Assembly: GCA_037367405.1 (NCBI GenBank)
Contig: JAZKJV010010624.1
Span: 186,001 to 250,000 of the forward strand
Reading direction: 5' to 3'
Source: Ottelia alismoides
Lineage: Eukaryota > Streptophyta > Magnoliopsida > Alismatales > Hydrocharitaceae
Length of the DNA stretch: 64,000 nt
A model generated the notes under the pieces. That model did not search any database. It saw only the letters and a list, made by a program, of their open reading frames with translations, and was not told where the DNA came from. Position numbers and translations under genes: made by a program. The stretch's first letter is position 1; every line of letters begins with the position of its first letter. Shown here piece after piece: positions 47,159 through 58,766 of the stretch.

Positions 47159-48720
47159 TCAAGCTGGAGCATATATATCTATCATGCTTAGTTTGGAACA
47201 AAAATGGTGGAAAGGACCACTCACAAGAGCTTTGGTAAACATATCTGCAATTTGATTGCCTGAAGCAACATGAGAAGTGGAGATAAGTCCCTTCTGAATC
47301 AAGTCACGAGTGTAATGACAGTCAACTTCAATGTGCTTTGTCCTTTCATGGAAGGCTGGATTATTAGCTATAAATAGAGCTGCTTGATTATTACATTTGA
47401 GATGCATAGGAAGAGGCACCTTAATAGCTAGGTCAGTTAGGACAGACCTGACCCACATCATCTTAGTGCTCTCTTGGGCCATAGCCATATACTCTGATTC
47501 AACACTAGATCTAGACACAACTGTTTGTTTCTTACTTTTCCATGAAATCAACGAACCGCCAACAAACACAGTGAAACCTGAAGTGGACTTCTTGTCCTTG
47601 GGACACCCGGCATATCTGCATCTACATATCCATTAATTGTGAGATACGTATCTCGTCTAAACAAAAGGTATGTACCTGGGGAAAACTTAAGATATCTCAA
47701 GATCATGTTAACTGCATCCATGTGAGCCTGTCTGGGTTGCTCCATAAACCGGCTAACTCTGCTAACATCAAATGATATATCAGGTCTGGTAATAGTAACA
47801 TACAGCAGCTTCCCTACTAGCTCTCTGTACCGTATTTTATCCACCTCCTCGAAGTCATCATCATATAGCCTAGCATTAGGATCCATTGGGTAGTAGTAGG
47901 TCTGCATCCTGTCATGCCTGTCTCTGACAAGAGATCAATGACATACTTCCTTTGCATCATTACTATACCATGCTGATTTCTTGCAAAGTCTAGGCCAAGA
48001 AAGTAACGTAACTTGCTAAGGTCCTTGGTTACAAATTGTCGTCCAAGGAAATCCTTAGCTGCCCGAATGCACTGTTCATCGCTGCCAATAATAATAATGT
48101 CATCAACATAAATCAGAATAGCAACAATACCTCTCTGGTTTCTCCTAACAAAAAGAGAATGATCTCCTATAGATCTGACAAACCCATTCTGTTCAATCAA
48201 CTCTGAGAGCTCCTGAAACCAAGCCCTTGGACTCTACTTGAGGCCATATATGGCCTTATGAAGTCTGCACAACATACTGAACTCCCCCTCAACAGCAAAC
48301 CCAGGTCGCTGCTGCATGTAAACTTCCTCCTGCATGTCTCCATACAAGAATGCATTTATGACATCTAATTAGAACAATGACTAGTCACGTACCACAACAA
48401 CAACAATAAGAATCCACAGCGTAGAGTGACGTGCGACTGGAGAGAAGGTATCCTAGTAATCCACCTCATTGGTTTGAGTTAACCTACGTACAACCAATTT
48501 GGCCTTGTATCTGTCCACAATACCATCCATTCGATGTTTCACAGTAAACACCCATTTGCTGCCAACTACAGATGCACCTGGAGGAGCCTGGAATACACTC
48601 CACATTCAACGAGACTGTAAGGCGGTCATCTCCTCTTCCATCGCCAGACGCCACTGACTAGTCTGCAATGCCTCCTGATAGGAACGTGGTATCTCCACAG
48701 CTGATAGACCCACAACAAAT
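47159..48720 (-). pseudogene. Copia-4 reverse transcriptase and RNase H
   Basis: RT: 47,817-48,200 encodes EQNGFVRSIGDHSLFVRR and ILIYVDDIIIIGSDEQ (YVDD active site). 47,548-47,907 encodes LVGKLLYVTITRPDISFDVS. RNase H: 47,159-47,569 has VESEYMAMAQESTKMMWV, KCNNQAALFIANNPAFHERT, KHIEVDCHYTRDLI and ADMFTKAL. Upstream RT (48,200-48,720) is interrupted by stops. The frames are separated by single shifts, so the polyprotein cannot be made. Confidence 0.88.
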
Positions 48721-49443
48721 CTCTAAAAGTCCTCAGAAAGACGTGCCAGGGAAATATGGGAAGCAAGAGGATGCATAGTACATGCACGCCTCTGCTTCAT
48801 AAGAGCAATATTTACACCCAAGTCCTCAGCCTCCTTGAAGCTATATCATCCAAGACATCCCACATCTCAAGTTGCAAAACCAAATCACCAGTGCCATTAG
48901 TAGAACTCAAATGCTCAAAACATACATTGGGTGTGCTGGATGAAGGAGGAGACACACGAACATGATGTCGACGCTAGTAAACTTGCGTAAAGAAAGGCGT
49001 TATGGTTGGAAGTGGAGGAGGTAGTGGTGGTGATGGTGGAGGAGAAGGTGGTGGTGGTGGTGGAGATGATGATGTAGTGGATTATGGGGTAGACAAATCG
49101 GAGGTAGAGGCATATAGACCTCCTCACCATTTCTGAAGGAATAAGCTTGTCACCTGTAGGAGAAAAACACATAATAGACTCAAAGAATGTGACATCTGCA
49201 CTAACATAGTACCTTCGTCGAACAGGGTCGAAGCTTTGATATCCCTTTTGGGTCTTGGAATATCCAACAATTTGACAGCTCTAGGAGAACTTGTCAAGAA
49301 CTGGAGCATCTGATGAACAAATGCAACCGGTCCGAAAATACAATGTGTAAGTGAGAAAAGATCCGTCTCGGGAAACACAATCGAGAACGGGATCTTCTCC
49401 TCCAGAACCGAAGAGGGCATACGATTTACCAGGTAACAAGCAG
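48721..49443 (-). pseudogene. Copia-4 linker between integrase and reverse transcriptase
   Basis: Contains FGCICSSDAPVLDKF and LYASLLASTSCSCVSSF pieces, and a run of GGTGGTGG-type simple sequence at about 49,010-49,070 (Thr/Ser-rich on the minus strand). It matches Copia-1 4,323-4,690 and Copia-2 38,776-39,056 in part. Confidence 0.7.
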
Positions 49444-50400
49444 TCAGAACCGCGCCCCCCAGTATGAATGAGGAGCACGTCTCTGAATCAAAAGAGTCCT
49501 AGTAACATCCAAAAGATGACAGTGTTTTCGTTCATCCATGCCATTCTGTTGAGAAGTATATGCACAAGATGTCTGGTGCATAATACCATAGGATCTAAGA
49601 AATTGAGAAACTTGAGTACTGCAAATTTCTAGCACATTATCTGAACGTATAAACTTGACATTCGCTAAAAAGATATTCTTTATTCCATTAATAAAGGATT
49701 GAATAACATGACCAACATCAGACTTCTTCTTAAGAAGAAAGACCCAAGTCAATCTTGAACACTCATCAACTGCAATAAAATAAAACCTATGCCTCTGATG
49801 ATCTGGGACACAACCAAGACCCCAAATATCAAAATGACTTAACTCAAATAGACGATGACTACTTCGACCCTGACGACTCTGGAATGTGGACCGATGATAC
49901 TTCCCAAGCTGGTAGGCCTCACACTGAAAGGTAGAACGAGGAGAAATCTGTGGAAGAACATGACACAACTTTTGCAAAGGAAGATGACCAAATCGAAGAT
50001 GCCACATATATGGAGAAATAGATCCATTATGAAGAGAAGAAGCATTGGCATAAGGAGATAGAACCAGTTTTGAGAGACCCCCTTGCTTACGACCAGATCG
50101 AATCACACTACCCATAAGACTATCCTGAAACACAAGAGCAGTCGGGTCAAAAATAGCACGATAATGTATATCCTTAGTGATTTGACTAATTGATAGTAAA
50201 TTCGTAGAAAATTCAGGAGCGTAAAAACCGTATTGCTGGAGTCAACTGCACCTCCCCCTAACCAGTAATGGGAGAGTATGCCCCATCTGCTATCACTACT
50301 GAGTGTTCTGACTAAGTCGGACTATAAGTACTAAACTATCCTCTGTCACCACAGAGATGATGTGATGCTCCTGAATCCATAATCCATTCTGACAAATCTT
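49444..50400 (-). pseudogene. Copia-4 integrase (gag-pre-integrase and rve domains)
   Basis: A 229-codon frame (49,444-50,133). The zinc-binding part starts WHLRFGHLPLQKL, but the paired Cys pattern has decayed (CEAYQLGKYHRS). The catalytic core keeps all three acidic residues: Asp in HFDIWG, Asp in FIRSDN, and Glu in QQNGMDERKH. This is the best integrase in the window. Confidence 0.88.
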
Positions 50401-51884
50401 ACATGTAACAACTAGTAAAGGCATATGTTGTACTTGATGTGGACATTGATGCTGAGGCAGCTACCTTTGAGGATTCTGAAGAAGAGCTTGTTGTCCCAGG
50501 AGAATGCATAATCTCCCTGAGTTGTACCACAAGTTCATAAAATCTCTGATAAAAGACAGGTGATGGACTCCCAACTTGCTGAGTTTGCTATGCAACTTGG
50601 CTGAAGCAGGAAAGCCATGCTTTGAGAAGCATGCCTCCTCATAGTGTCCGACATGTGGCAGTAGTTGCACGACTGACGTGGTCGACCATGATACGGTATA
50701 GAGCTCCCCCTACCACGGGATGCGGCCATAGCTGAAGATGTTTGAGACTGTGGGGGTCCACCACCAGAGGATATGGAGAGCCTACTTAATCCGCGATATA
50801 CCTCCTCTATTGGAGGTATGGTGGCATCAGTAAGGATCTGGGCTCGAGCAACATCATACTCATGATCAAGAGCTGCTAGAAAGACCCCGGTCATCACAGA
50901 GTCTCTGTATGCCTTGAGCTGCTCTGGCATAGTAGTCAAGGGAATGTAACCATAGAGCTTCTCAAACATACCCCTTAAAGAAGTGTAGATGGTATGGAGG
51001 GGGCGACTCGCTGGTGATTCAGGTATGGCAGGGGACCGGGCTGTCCTGGTGTTGCGTTGAAGATCTCGAGGCATTTTGCAACTCGCTGGTGGCGAATAGG
51101 AGCAGATCTAAGAGGGAGATGATTTATCCTCTGGCCGTCCTGTGGACTGTTTGGTTGGGAAGGAATGCTTTACTATTCTCGGGGCAACGCTTTTATAAGG
51201 AAAACGTAGGGATTCATACCACGAGATTAGTGGAGGAGTGGGTTATGTAATTTGTCTCTCCTTTTGTCGTCGCTTTTGTTTTTTCCTCTAACTCTTCTGT
51301 TTTCTTTATTAAATAAAAGATGGGGCGAACACCGGAGAGTGTCTCCCCCTATTTCAAGCTTTCAAAAAAAATGGAGGGGGCGACCATTCTGCTTCGATGT
51401 GAAGATATTATGCTGGAGTTGCAATATCTTTGACTCATTCTTTGCCGAAGAATATGTAATGTCAAGAATGCCCCACAGCTTTTGCAGTAGGCTGACTCGG
51501 TATATCATTAGCTATCTCTGTTGATATAGTCCCAGATAGCCATACACGTGCATATGCATTGTCTGCCTCCCATGAGGCATGTACCCAAGATTGTCACTTG
51601 ACTTCTCCGTAGTGAGGATGCGCTTTTGCCATTGCACCGCATTAAACTCATGAACTGCATGACCCATAATTTATAATTTGTTCCATCCATCTTGACAATG
51701 AACGTTGGACCTTTGAAAGCACCCGAGAATGAAACATCAGCTTTGTTTGCAGATATGATGACAACTATCTCCAAGATTGGGTTTGCAACAAGTAAGACAT
51801 GCGTCTACACTGACATATGGGAAGATGATTGTGGGTGTAGACTCATACCACAACCTCTTCCATTCGTTGGTGAGTCCTTTGGGT
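50401..51884 (-). pseudogene. Copia-4 gag, split by a LINE
   Basis: The start (51,508-51,774) has FKGPTFIVKMDGTNYKLWVM. The rest (50,535-51,007) has MFEKLYGYIPLTTMPEQLKA, FLAALDHEYDVARAQILTDA and a decayed zinc knuckle, CNYCHMSD, whose frame shifts before the GH-C half. The LINE at 51,008-51,370 interrupts it. Confidence 0.8.
51008..51370 (+). mobile_element. 5'-truncated L1 LINE (363 bp) with perfect 14-bp target duplication
   Basis: ATGGAGGGGGCGAC occurs at 50,994-51,007 and 51,371-51,384. The insert encodes the C-terminus of LINE ORF2 (KREMIYPLAVLWTVWLGRNA, then GQRFYKENVGIHTTRLVEEW) with a stop at 51,248-51,250. It then has a T-rich 3' UTR and a short A tail (AAAAAAA at 51,364-51,370). 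5' truncation and the A tail are signs of target-primed reverse transcription. Confidence 0.92.
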
Positions 51885-52119
51885 AACTAGGGTGTTTTTA
51901 GATGATAACGTCATACCCTAGAAACCCAAGAACAAACCTAACTTGGGATGATAGCACTAGCGGACAGGAGAGGCCAATAGTAGCGGAAGCGGACGATGAT
52001 GGTGTATGCGGTCGGTGATGCCTATGGCGAGGGGCCTGACAACAACAGGGATGGTGGCGGTTGGTAGCAGCTGCTACTGGCGTCTGGTACTGTATGGCAG
52101 CCCACGACAACCTGAGCAC

Positions 52120-52718
52120 TAGGGATGAAAACGAATACAAATATTCGTATCCGTTCGTATCTGCATTCGTCAAATAGAGGATATGGATACCATTTTCTTG
52201 TATCGAATAAGAATACGAATGTTGAAAATTTTGAAGATACGAATACGAATATTCGTTTTTTGAAGGATATGAATACGAATACGAATATGAATACGAATGT
52301 TCAAATTCTGGATGATAGCAATACTTACATGATATACTAATAAGTAAGTTTGGTAAGCTTTCTTTTATTATTTAGTTATATATTTACATTTTCTTTTATT
52401 ATTTAGTTAATTTTTATGTACATATTCATTATTAAAATATTTAATATATTTTTATACAATTATGAACCTAAAATGCTTATAGATTTTAAGTAAATTTGGA
52501 CATATATAGCACTCGTATATTAATTCGCATTCGTTTGTCAAATATCCGTATCCGAATTACCAATTTCATTTTGCACTTTTATTCGTATTTTGAGGATATG
52601 ATTTTACATTTTACGTATTCGTGTGATATTCGTATTCGTATTCGTATCCGGGTTTTAAAAAGGATGAGGATATGGTAACACCTATATTCGTATCTGTATC
52701 CGACCGTTTTCATCCCTA
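52120..52718. mobile_element. hAT-type MITE (599 bp) with CGAATA arrays
   Basis: Perfect inverted ends TAGGGATGAAAACG and CGTTTTCATCCCTA. A perfect 8-bp duplication, CTGAGCAC, lies at 52,112-52,119 and 52,719-52,726. Many ATACGAATA and TATTCGTATTCG words lie inside both ends, with an AT-rich core. No transposase. It lies in the Copia-4 leader. Confidence 0.93.
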
Positions 52719-52828
52719 CTGAGCACTGGACGACGACTGTGATGACGTTCTGGAGATGGGCGACGCAGATGCGCGTTAGGGTTTTGGTGAGGCAGGGCTA
52801 TAAGAACGGGCTCCGGTCTAGAACTATC

Positions 52829-52988
52829 GCTCTGATACCATGTGGAAAGTTATGAAATACAAAGTTGTATTTATCATAGCTCTAGAGCTCTCTTATATAG
52901 GAGAAAAGCTCTATGGGAAAATTACATAAAGTAGATAGAAGAAATAGAGAAATATAAATAAAGACAAAGAGATATAAGTATATCAACA
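52829..52988 (-). repeat. Copia-4 primer binding site and 5' LTR
   Basis: GCTCTGATACCA (52,829-52,840) is the exact complement of TGGTATCAGAGC, the tRNA-iMet PBS. The LTR 52,841-52,988 runs TGTGGAAAG...ATCAACA, with the minus-strand TATA box in CTTATATAGG. Confidence 0.88.
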
Positions 52989-53196
52989 TTATCTTCATAA
53001 TTTCATCATATATTATAATGTTATATAATATATGTCTGTCAGATTAGATTATTTCATCAAGAAATATATTTGTTATATTTTTGTAATTATTTTCCTATAC
53101 AAAATTAGGCTTACGCCTCGACCGCCTTGAGGCTGCGCCTCGCCTCCAAGGAAATGCCTCGTTCCACCTTTTATTTTTTTAAACCTTGACAGAGAC

Positions 53197-53576
53197 TGGT
53201 GGATGGAAATCAGTCTGTTTATCTAGAGGTGGAAGACTTGTGCTATTGAAATCAGTAATATCTGTGTTACCTATCTTTTTTCTCTCATTCAGGCTCTGGT
53301 CACAGTGAGGAAGAAAGTGGAGGGCATCATGTGAAGGTTCTTCTAGTCCTCCTCTGGGAGGACAAGTGGCTTCTCTTTGGTTGACTTGAAGACAATCACG
53401 TACTCAAAGGATGATATGGGTCTTTGGGTTAGAAGCCGTGAGGAGATGAAAAGGCTCTGCTTAATTAGTGGATTGCTCATATGTGGGGTGACTGTGATAT
53501 CTTGGTTTGCAATTTTATTCGCAAGATCTACGCGACTAGTACCTCGTTTCCAATACGAGGGAGCTAGGGGTGGTGC
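53197..53576 (+). pseudogene. L1-type LINE, part 2
   Basis: Continues the LINE after the hAT element: GWKSVCLSRGGRLVLLKSVI and SVLPIFFLSF, then (53,377-53,576) DLKTITYSKDDMGLWVRSRE, the region following the RT domain in plant L1 ORF2. It is cut by the next hAT element, whose target duplication starts at 53,577. Confidence 0.8.
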
Positions 53577-53584
53577 CTTCCTAC

Positions 53585-54577
53585 CATTGTTTTAAAAAAT
53601 GCACCTCGAGGCACTGAGGCGTATGCCTCGAGGCTATAGCCTCATGCAGCCTCAGTGAGGCATGCGCTTCGAGGTTTATGAGGTGTGCCTCGAGGCACTG
53701 CCTCATGTATGAGCTGATTTTTTTATTTTTTCTACAATATTTTTTCTTTTCTTTTTGATTGTGAGCTTTTCATCTTCAAGTCCTTGAGCTCATGATTCAC
53801 TGAAATGCATTTTTTAGTTTATTAAAATATTAAGCTTATTTACTTTGTTATGCATGTTCTTTATAATTAATATGAAAAGAAAATTGTGTTTTGCGTCCTT
53901 AAATCTAACGTCTCTACTCTTTAGTATGAATCAAGCATAAATGCTTACTTTATTATTTCGATGCAAGTCCCATACTTTGACCTAAATTTAGAAAAGTATA
54001 TTTTTGTAAACACATCTCATTTTTCTTCTATTCAATCGGGACTAAATTAATCCTCACCAAAGCATGCATGAACAAAAATGGTCATAACATGCAGTATTCA
54101 AGTATTTTATTCCTCAATCCTTATGGTAAAGTAAAAAGTGATCACCGATTCACTTCTTATCTTTTTCAATTGAATGACACGCATATCTCACCTAATTTTG
54201 AAAATGGTGTGTTACATCTCTAGTCCATTTTGTTAAATTTTATTCTAAACTTTAAATTTTGCAGAGAGTTACCCATTATTGTGCTTGCATATCCATATTT
54301 ACTTGACTCCTTACAGCTTTAGAGTCCAAAAAAGGGAGTTATATAACAACTTGGATGTTTAAACCATGATGTTAGCCTAAAAATGTCATGGAGTTATGTA
54401 TTTAATCATAACTATTTAATTTCTAGAACGTGAAAATTGTAACTACTGTTAATTATTATGTTTTATGAAAAATTTTCTTTCACGAGTGAAGCTTACGCCC
54501 TGATACGCCTCGAGGCTTATACCTTGAGGCAATACTGAGAAAATGCCTTGATACGCTTCACGCTTTTTAAAACCTTG
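53585..54577. mobile_element. hAT-type non-autonomous element (993 bp)
   Basis: Ends CATTGTTTTAAAAAATGC and GCTTTTTAAAACCTTG. A perfect 8-bp duplication, CTTCCTAC, lies at 53,577-53,584 and 54,578-54,585. Arrays of GCCTCGAGGC words lie inside both ends, with a long AT-rich core. Same family as 46,348-53,188 and the fragment ending at 45,815. Confidence 0.93.
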
Positions 54578-54585
54578 CTTCCTAC

Positions 54586-54640
54586 TTCTGACGGGGCATA
54601 TGTGGTGTGGCAGATGAAGATGAAGTCCGTCCATTCATGA
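54586..54640 (+). pseudogene. L1-type LINE, part 3
   Basis: Short continuation (TSDGAYVVWQMKMKSVHS) after the hAT element. Then copia sequence begins. Confidence 0.5.
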
Positions 54641-54915
54641 GGCATGTTCTTGGCAATGATTATAAAGTGGTTGCTCCATGTGTTGTTTGGCTTTGCTCAC
54701 AACATAGGATATATTTGGCCTAGTGATAGTAATGTAAAGTAGTTTTCCAACTAGGCTTCTGTACTGTGTAGTGTCTTCAAATACTGAATCAGTTGAAGTA
54801 GAGTGCTTCCTCAAGTATGCAGGGATACCAGATGGCTTGCATCCAAGTAGTCCTGCCTCTGTTAGGTTGCCCAAGCAATACTTCCTTTGTGAGAGATGAA
54901 GTTCCTCTGTAGTGC
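54641..54915 (-). pseudogene. Copia RT fragment (related to Copia-2)
   Basis: The minus-strand frame GCKPSGIPAYLRKHSTSTDS followed by QYRSLVGKLLYITITRPNIS and YVVSKAKQHMEQP is the RT/connection region. It matches 36,530-36,790 of Copia-2 by eye. Both ends are truncated. Confidence 0.75.
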
Positions 54916-55690
54916 TGTAGAGATATAGTTGTTTACGTTATTTATTTTATGATTGCGTACTATTTCTTAATTTCCTGTACCTATGTATGTCTTATGTAAT
55001 TTACCCATAGGCTACTCTCTGACTAGCCTTTATTTACCCTACCTAATTCAACCAGATTAATGATCGAATTAAATGTGTCATTCGTTGTAGTCGGGTAAAT
55101 CAAGACTTATCAAAAATCACTTCGATTAATATTCAATTAAATGCGAGCGGCAGATTTATTTTACTTGGGCAAGCCCAAGGTTGAACTCAGGGAGATAGCT
55201 TTTTCCTTTGGCCAATTTTCATTTAATTTCGATGTCGGATTTTCAGAAGAATATTTTTGGTCTTTTTATAAATTTTTTTATGTAATTAAAAGAAAGACAA
55301 TGCAATTTCAAGCCAAATTTTAAGTTAAATCACAAATGATAGTCAAATGAAATCCAAATTAATGAAACTTGGCCAGAATATGAAATATGATGAAACTAAG
55401 CTACTGTAATGTTTTTGGAATTTTTAGACTCTAAATGAATTAAATATGAATTTAACAAACCTAAAAAATGATGTAAATTGGACCTATTAAAAATCAATTA
55501 GGCAAAAGACTAATTAATTTATTCAGGCCTCGTGATGCGTGCAAATGGTTTGATTTTCGGGCACAGTGAAGAACAACTTAAACTAAACCTATTGTGATTT
55601 TATGATGATTTCTAGAGCAACAAATAATTTAATAATGAACTTCAAGCACACTGTGGGTAAATTATGTCAATTTCAACAAGAATAAATATA
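54916..55690 (-). repeat. AT-rich remnant, possibly a truncated LTR-B-like end
   Basis: No genes. The order of words ('cgattaatat...attaaatgcg', then a 'gttgaactcagggagatag' block, then AT-rich sequence with 'gaaattaaattgg'-like words) recalls the first 400 bases of the LTR-B copies. Similarity is weak. Confidence 0.3.
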
Positions 55691-55880
55691 TTAAATTATA
55701 GGGTTTTTTATCACTTGTGCCCCTCCGAGATATCACAATTTCAGTTATGCCCCTATCTTTTTGGTAATATCAGTTGTGCCCCTCACTTCTTCCTCCGTTA
55801 TCACTTGTGTCCTTCCTTCAGATTGACCGTCAACGAGTTGACTTAACCATGGTTTTTTCAAACCTTGGTGCAGTTAAGAG
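55691..55880. repeat. Short degenerate tandem repeat 'TATCACTTGTGCCCCTC'
   Basis: Four imperfect copies within about 130 bp (near 55,708, 55,731, 55,768 and 55,798), each with TATCA followed by TTGTGCCCCT or a variant. No protein signal. Confidence 0.6.
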
Positions 55881-56258
55881 GGGTATTAAATTCCATATTT
55901 CTTCTTCATCTTCTTCCTCTATTTGTTCTTCTTCCTTTCTCTTCATAATTTCTCTCTCTTAGTGACACCTTCATGCATCCATCAAATCTCTAAAATTTTT
56001 GCATTTTCACGGCCTGGTGAATTAAATAGGTCTTGAAAGAAAAAGTCCATGGTCGTCCCTACAACGTGAATGGACATCAAGTTTCTTCATAGCTTGTGAA
56101 CGATGAAGAGAGAATGGGGAAATCACGGTGTATGAAAACTTCTCAGCAGCTTCCACTAACAGCCAACGACTATTGTTCTCCCGTGTCAAGGCATCCCTCC
56201 CCTCTTTGGTCACTACTCCATCTCCTCTCCTGTGCACTGTGCACTCCTCCTCGATCCC
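55881..56258. other. Unassigned sequence left of the gypsy element
   Basis: Contains a CTTCTTC-rich stretch at about 55,896-55,945. I see no gene or repeat family that I can name. Confidence 0.4.
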
Positions 56259-56331
56259 TGTAACATCCGGGAATCCGCGTAAACCCGAACCCGATCCGTT
56301 TTGGGTCCGACAAACCTAATAAAGTTGTTGG

Positions 56332-56399
56332 TTGGCATTAAACAACCTAAAACGATAAATTTATCTTGGCATTAAACAACCTAAAACGATAAATTTATC
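56332..56399. repeat. Exact 34-bp tandem duplication in the gypsy LTR
   Basis: Two identical units, each starting TTGGCATTAAACAACC and ending AATTTATC, lie head to tail. If the 3' LTR lacks the duplication, it arose after insertion. Confidence 0.92.
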
Positions 56400-56983
56400 G
56401 TGAATCAAAAGTTGTTCGGGCGAAATCGACCGAAAATCGGTCGCATCGTAATACGTGCCGTGAAAAGTCACGACACAAATTCGGAAATCGTAAAACAAAC
56501 CGAGACCGTCATTAGATCCGATTCGACGATACAAGACCAACGGAATCGACCGTTCGTCAATCGGAGGTCGTTTGATATGTTTAAATCACAAAAATTCAAT
56601 CTTAAACAAAATCCGTATCCGAAAATTTCGGGTATTAAAAACCCGATCGGAAGTATATCAATATTATACTCATTTGGATCATCATTTTGAGACGGTCAAA
56701 TCGAGATATTGTGCGTCAAAATCCGAGGTTCGATGCTCGAATACGGATGACTTGACTTTTCAAATGAAATTAGGAAGATGTAATAAATAATAAATAACTA
56801 AACCAATTTAAATAAATAATATTTATTCCATTCTGTGGTATGTGCGGTAGTACGGTAGTACGGACTGTAGCCGTAGTCGGTTGTTTTTTTTTAAAATTTT
56901 ATATATATATACAGCTGCCTTCTCCTTTAAGGACAGCTGCTCTTTCATACTTCCACTTGTCAACTAATCCTTTCCCCTTTTTT

Positions 56984-56995
56984 CCCTATAAATAG
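56984..56995 (+). promoter_or_regulatory. TATA box of the gypsy LTR promoter
   Basis: CCCTATAAATAG closely fits the plant TATA consensus. Transcription would be expected to start about 30 bases downstream, which would define the U3/R border. Confidence 0.65.
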
Positions 56996-58766
56996 CACCA
57001 CCCACCGTCTAAATTATTCCCACATTTCCACTGTAAAGGCTCCTCTTCGTAAATTCTTGGCTGAGAACTTCTAGCCACTGGAGCTGCTTCTCCAGCTATT
57101 ATCATTTCTTGTTTTCCAGCTAAAGAAGCTCTGTTGTAGGTATGATTCTCCTCCAACATTCTTCGAACTGCATCCCACCCTCCATGCAAGTTTATTTTCC
57201 TTTTCCTTATGAATTGTTGCATGTTTCCAGTAAAACAAATTGCTTCTTCTTCCCATCAGAACTCCTGTATGTCGTTTGATCTTCATTCTAGAAGATCAAA
57301 GTACATTCTAAAGCCGTCTTTCTCTTCTTTCTGCTGCTGTCCAGCACTTAATCAAAATCAAGCAGCTGGGAGAGCATCAACTGCTACCTCTACAGCTCAA
57401 AGCTGCTGTCCAACAGCTCATCAAGAGCTACAGCAGTTCCTTCAGGCATCTGGAAGCATTCGTTCCTTGCTCTAGAAGCTCCTGCTGATTATGCTTCTCT
57501 CCTAAGAAGCTACATGTTTTTGAAGCACCAAGTTTGAGAGATTTTAAAAGGTACCTCCTTCCCCATCAATTGCTGCCATGCATGTGCTTTAAACCTGATC
57601 AAATGTACAACCAAAACCATTTCCTCCGTTGCTGCCATTCATACGTTTTTCCCACATATATGGGTTCCCATGTTCGTTTTGATGCTTAATTACCTCAACT
57701 TTGGGGAATCTATCCGTTGTTGGTCTAGCATCAGTGAAATTCCTGGGTTTGGATCTCAACCGGAAGGTATTCAAATTATTTAGATTTGGGATCATATAAA
57801 TCTTGAAGTTTCTGGATATATGAAATAAGTTGATTTCAGTAAATTATAAGAGTTTTGGTGACCGAATGTTGTGCTTGGGATTACTGTGGAGTTACAGGTA
57901 GTAAGGTTTTGAATAACATTGGGTAATGTTGATGAATTTTTGTTGGGTTCTGAGTTAATGTGATTGCGTTTTATATACAGGATTCTGGATAATTAGTGTT
58001 GTTTTTATCATGTCTGTTGTGGTTGGGTGATATTGTAACGTGGGTTGTTACAAGTCTAGGGTTCTTGCGTTTATCTCGGATAAAAAAAATTCATCATTGA
58101 CAGACTCTGAAAAAAAATGGATGGAAATGTTGAATCAATATGGTTTTTAAGAGGTCTCCTTCAAATTGATAAGATTAGAATCCTAGAAGTGGCTGTGAAA
58201 TTATAAAGTGCCTCTGAATATATATATATATAGAGAGAGACACCCATCTAATTGGTATCCTTCAGGAATTGGTTTTGAATTCTTGTCACTGTAATTACAC
58301 ATTAAATATATGTAAGAGTCTTTACATTGCTACCACTGTTATGACCGGAGATATAAGGTACATTCAGAATAACCTTTGGAGTATAATGATCATTGTTTTG
58401 ACATCTCAAAATTTGCTATGGTTATTAATATGACCCCATTAACTAATTATAATGATAAACACAGTGAATCTTTCCAATTCTCAAAATTATGATTGATTTT
58501 GATTTACGTGCAAAGAATCTTGTTACACTTACACCCATTAGTTTAGATTCACAAATATATATGAAACGTACTTTTAAGTCTGCCATAGTTTAGTTCATCT
58601 AGCCAAAGTATCATTGACTCAGTACTTTGAGATTTACCTCACATGGATTAGATACACATATGAAGTACTAAACTTATTATCCCAGTCATCTGGTTAGTAG
58701 GCACCTCTAACTTGTTAATGAATGAGGACATGGACATTGGTTTGACAAGTATCAATGATGATAATT

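Larger units (their letters stand above)
47003..52988 (-). mobile_element. Copia-4: complete Ty1/copia element (5,986 bp), target duplication TTATC
   Basis: LTRs at 47,003-47,151 and 52,841-52,988. TTATC is duplicated exactly at 46,998-47,002 and 52,989-52,993. In minus-strand order it contains an iMet-type PBS, leader, gag, integrase, RT, RNase H and a polypurine tract, all with scattered stops or shifts. It carries a MITE (52,120) and a LINE (51,008), so it is not young. The two LTRs differ at several positions. Confidence 0.92.
46348..53188. mobile_element. hAT-type non-autonomous element (850 bp of its own) split by Copia-4
   Basis: Left end CATTGTTTAAAAAA, right end TTTTTTTAAACCTTG. Target duplications GCAGAGAC (46,340-46,347) and ACAGAGAC (53,189-53,196) match at 7 of 8. 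Both ends have GCCTTGAGGCG or GCCTCGACC-type words. LINE coding sequence continues across it: the left side ends in an EKMEQR frame and the right side gives GWKSVCLSRGGRLVLLKSV. The own sequence is 46,348-47,002 and 52,994-53,188; the rest is Copia-4 plus one duplicated TTATC. Confidence 0.85.

Noticed and set aside
54449..54634. Minus frame of 61 codons at the right end of the hAT element
   Set aside because: Overlaps the inverted-repeat end and target duplication; no transposase motif.
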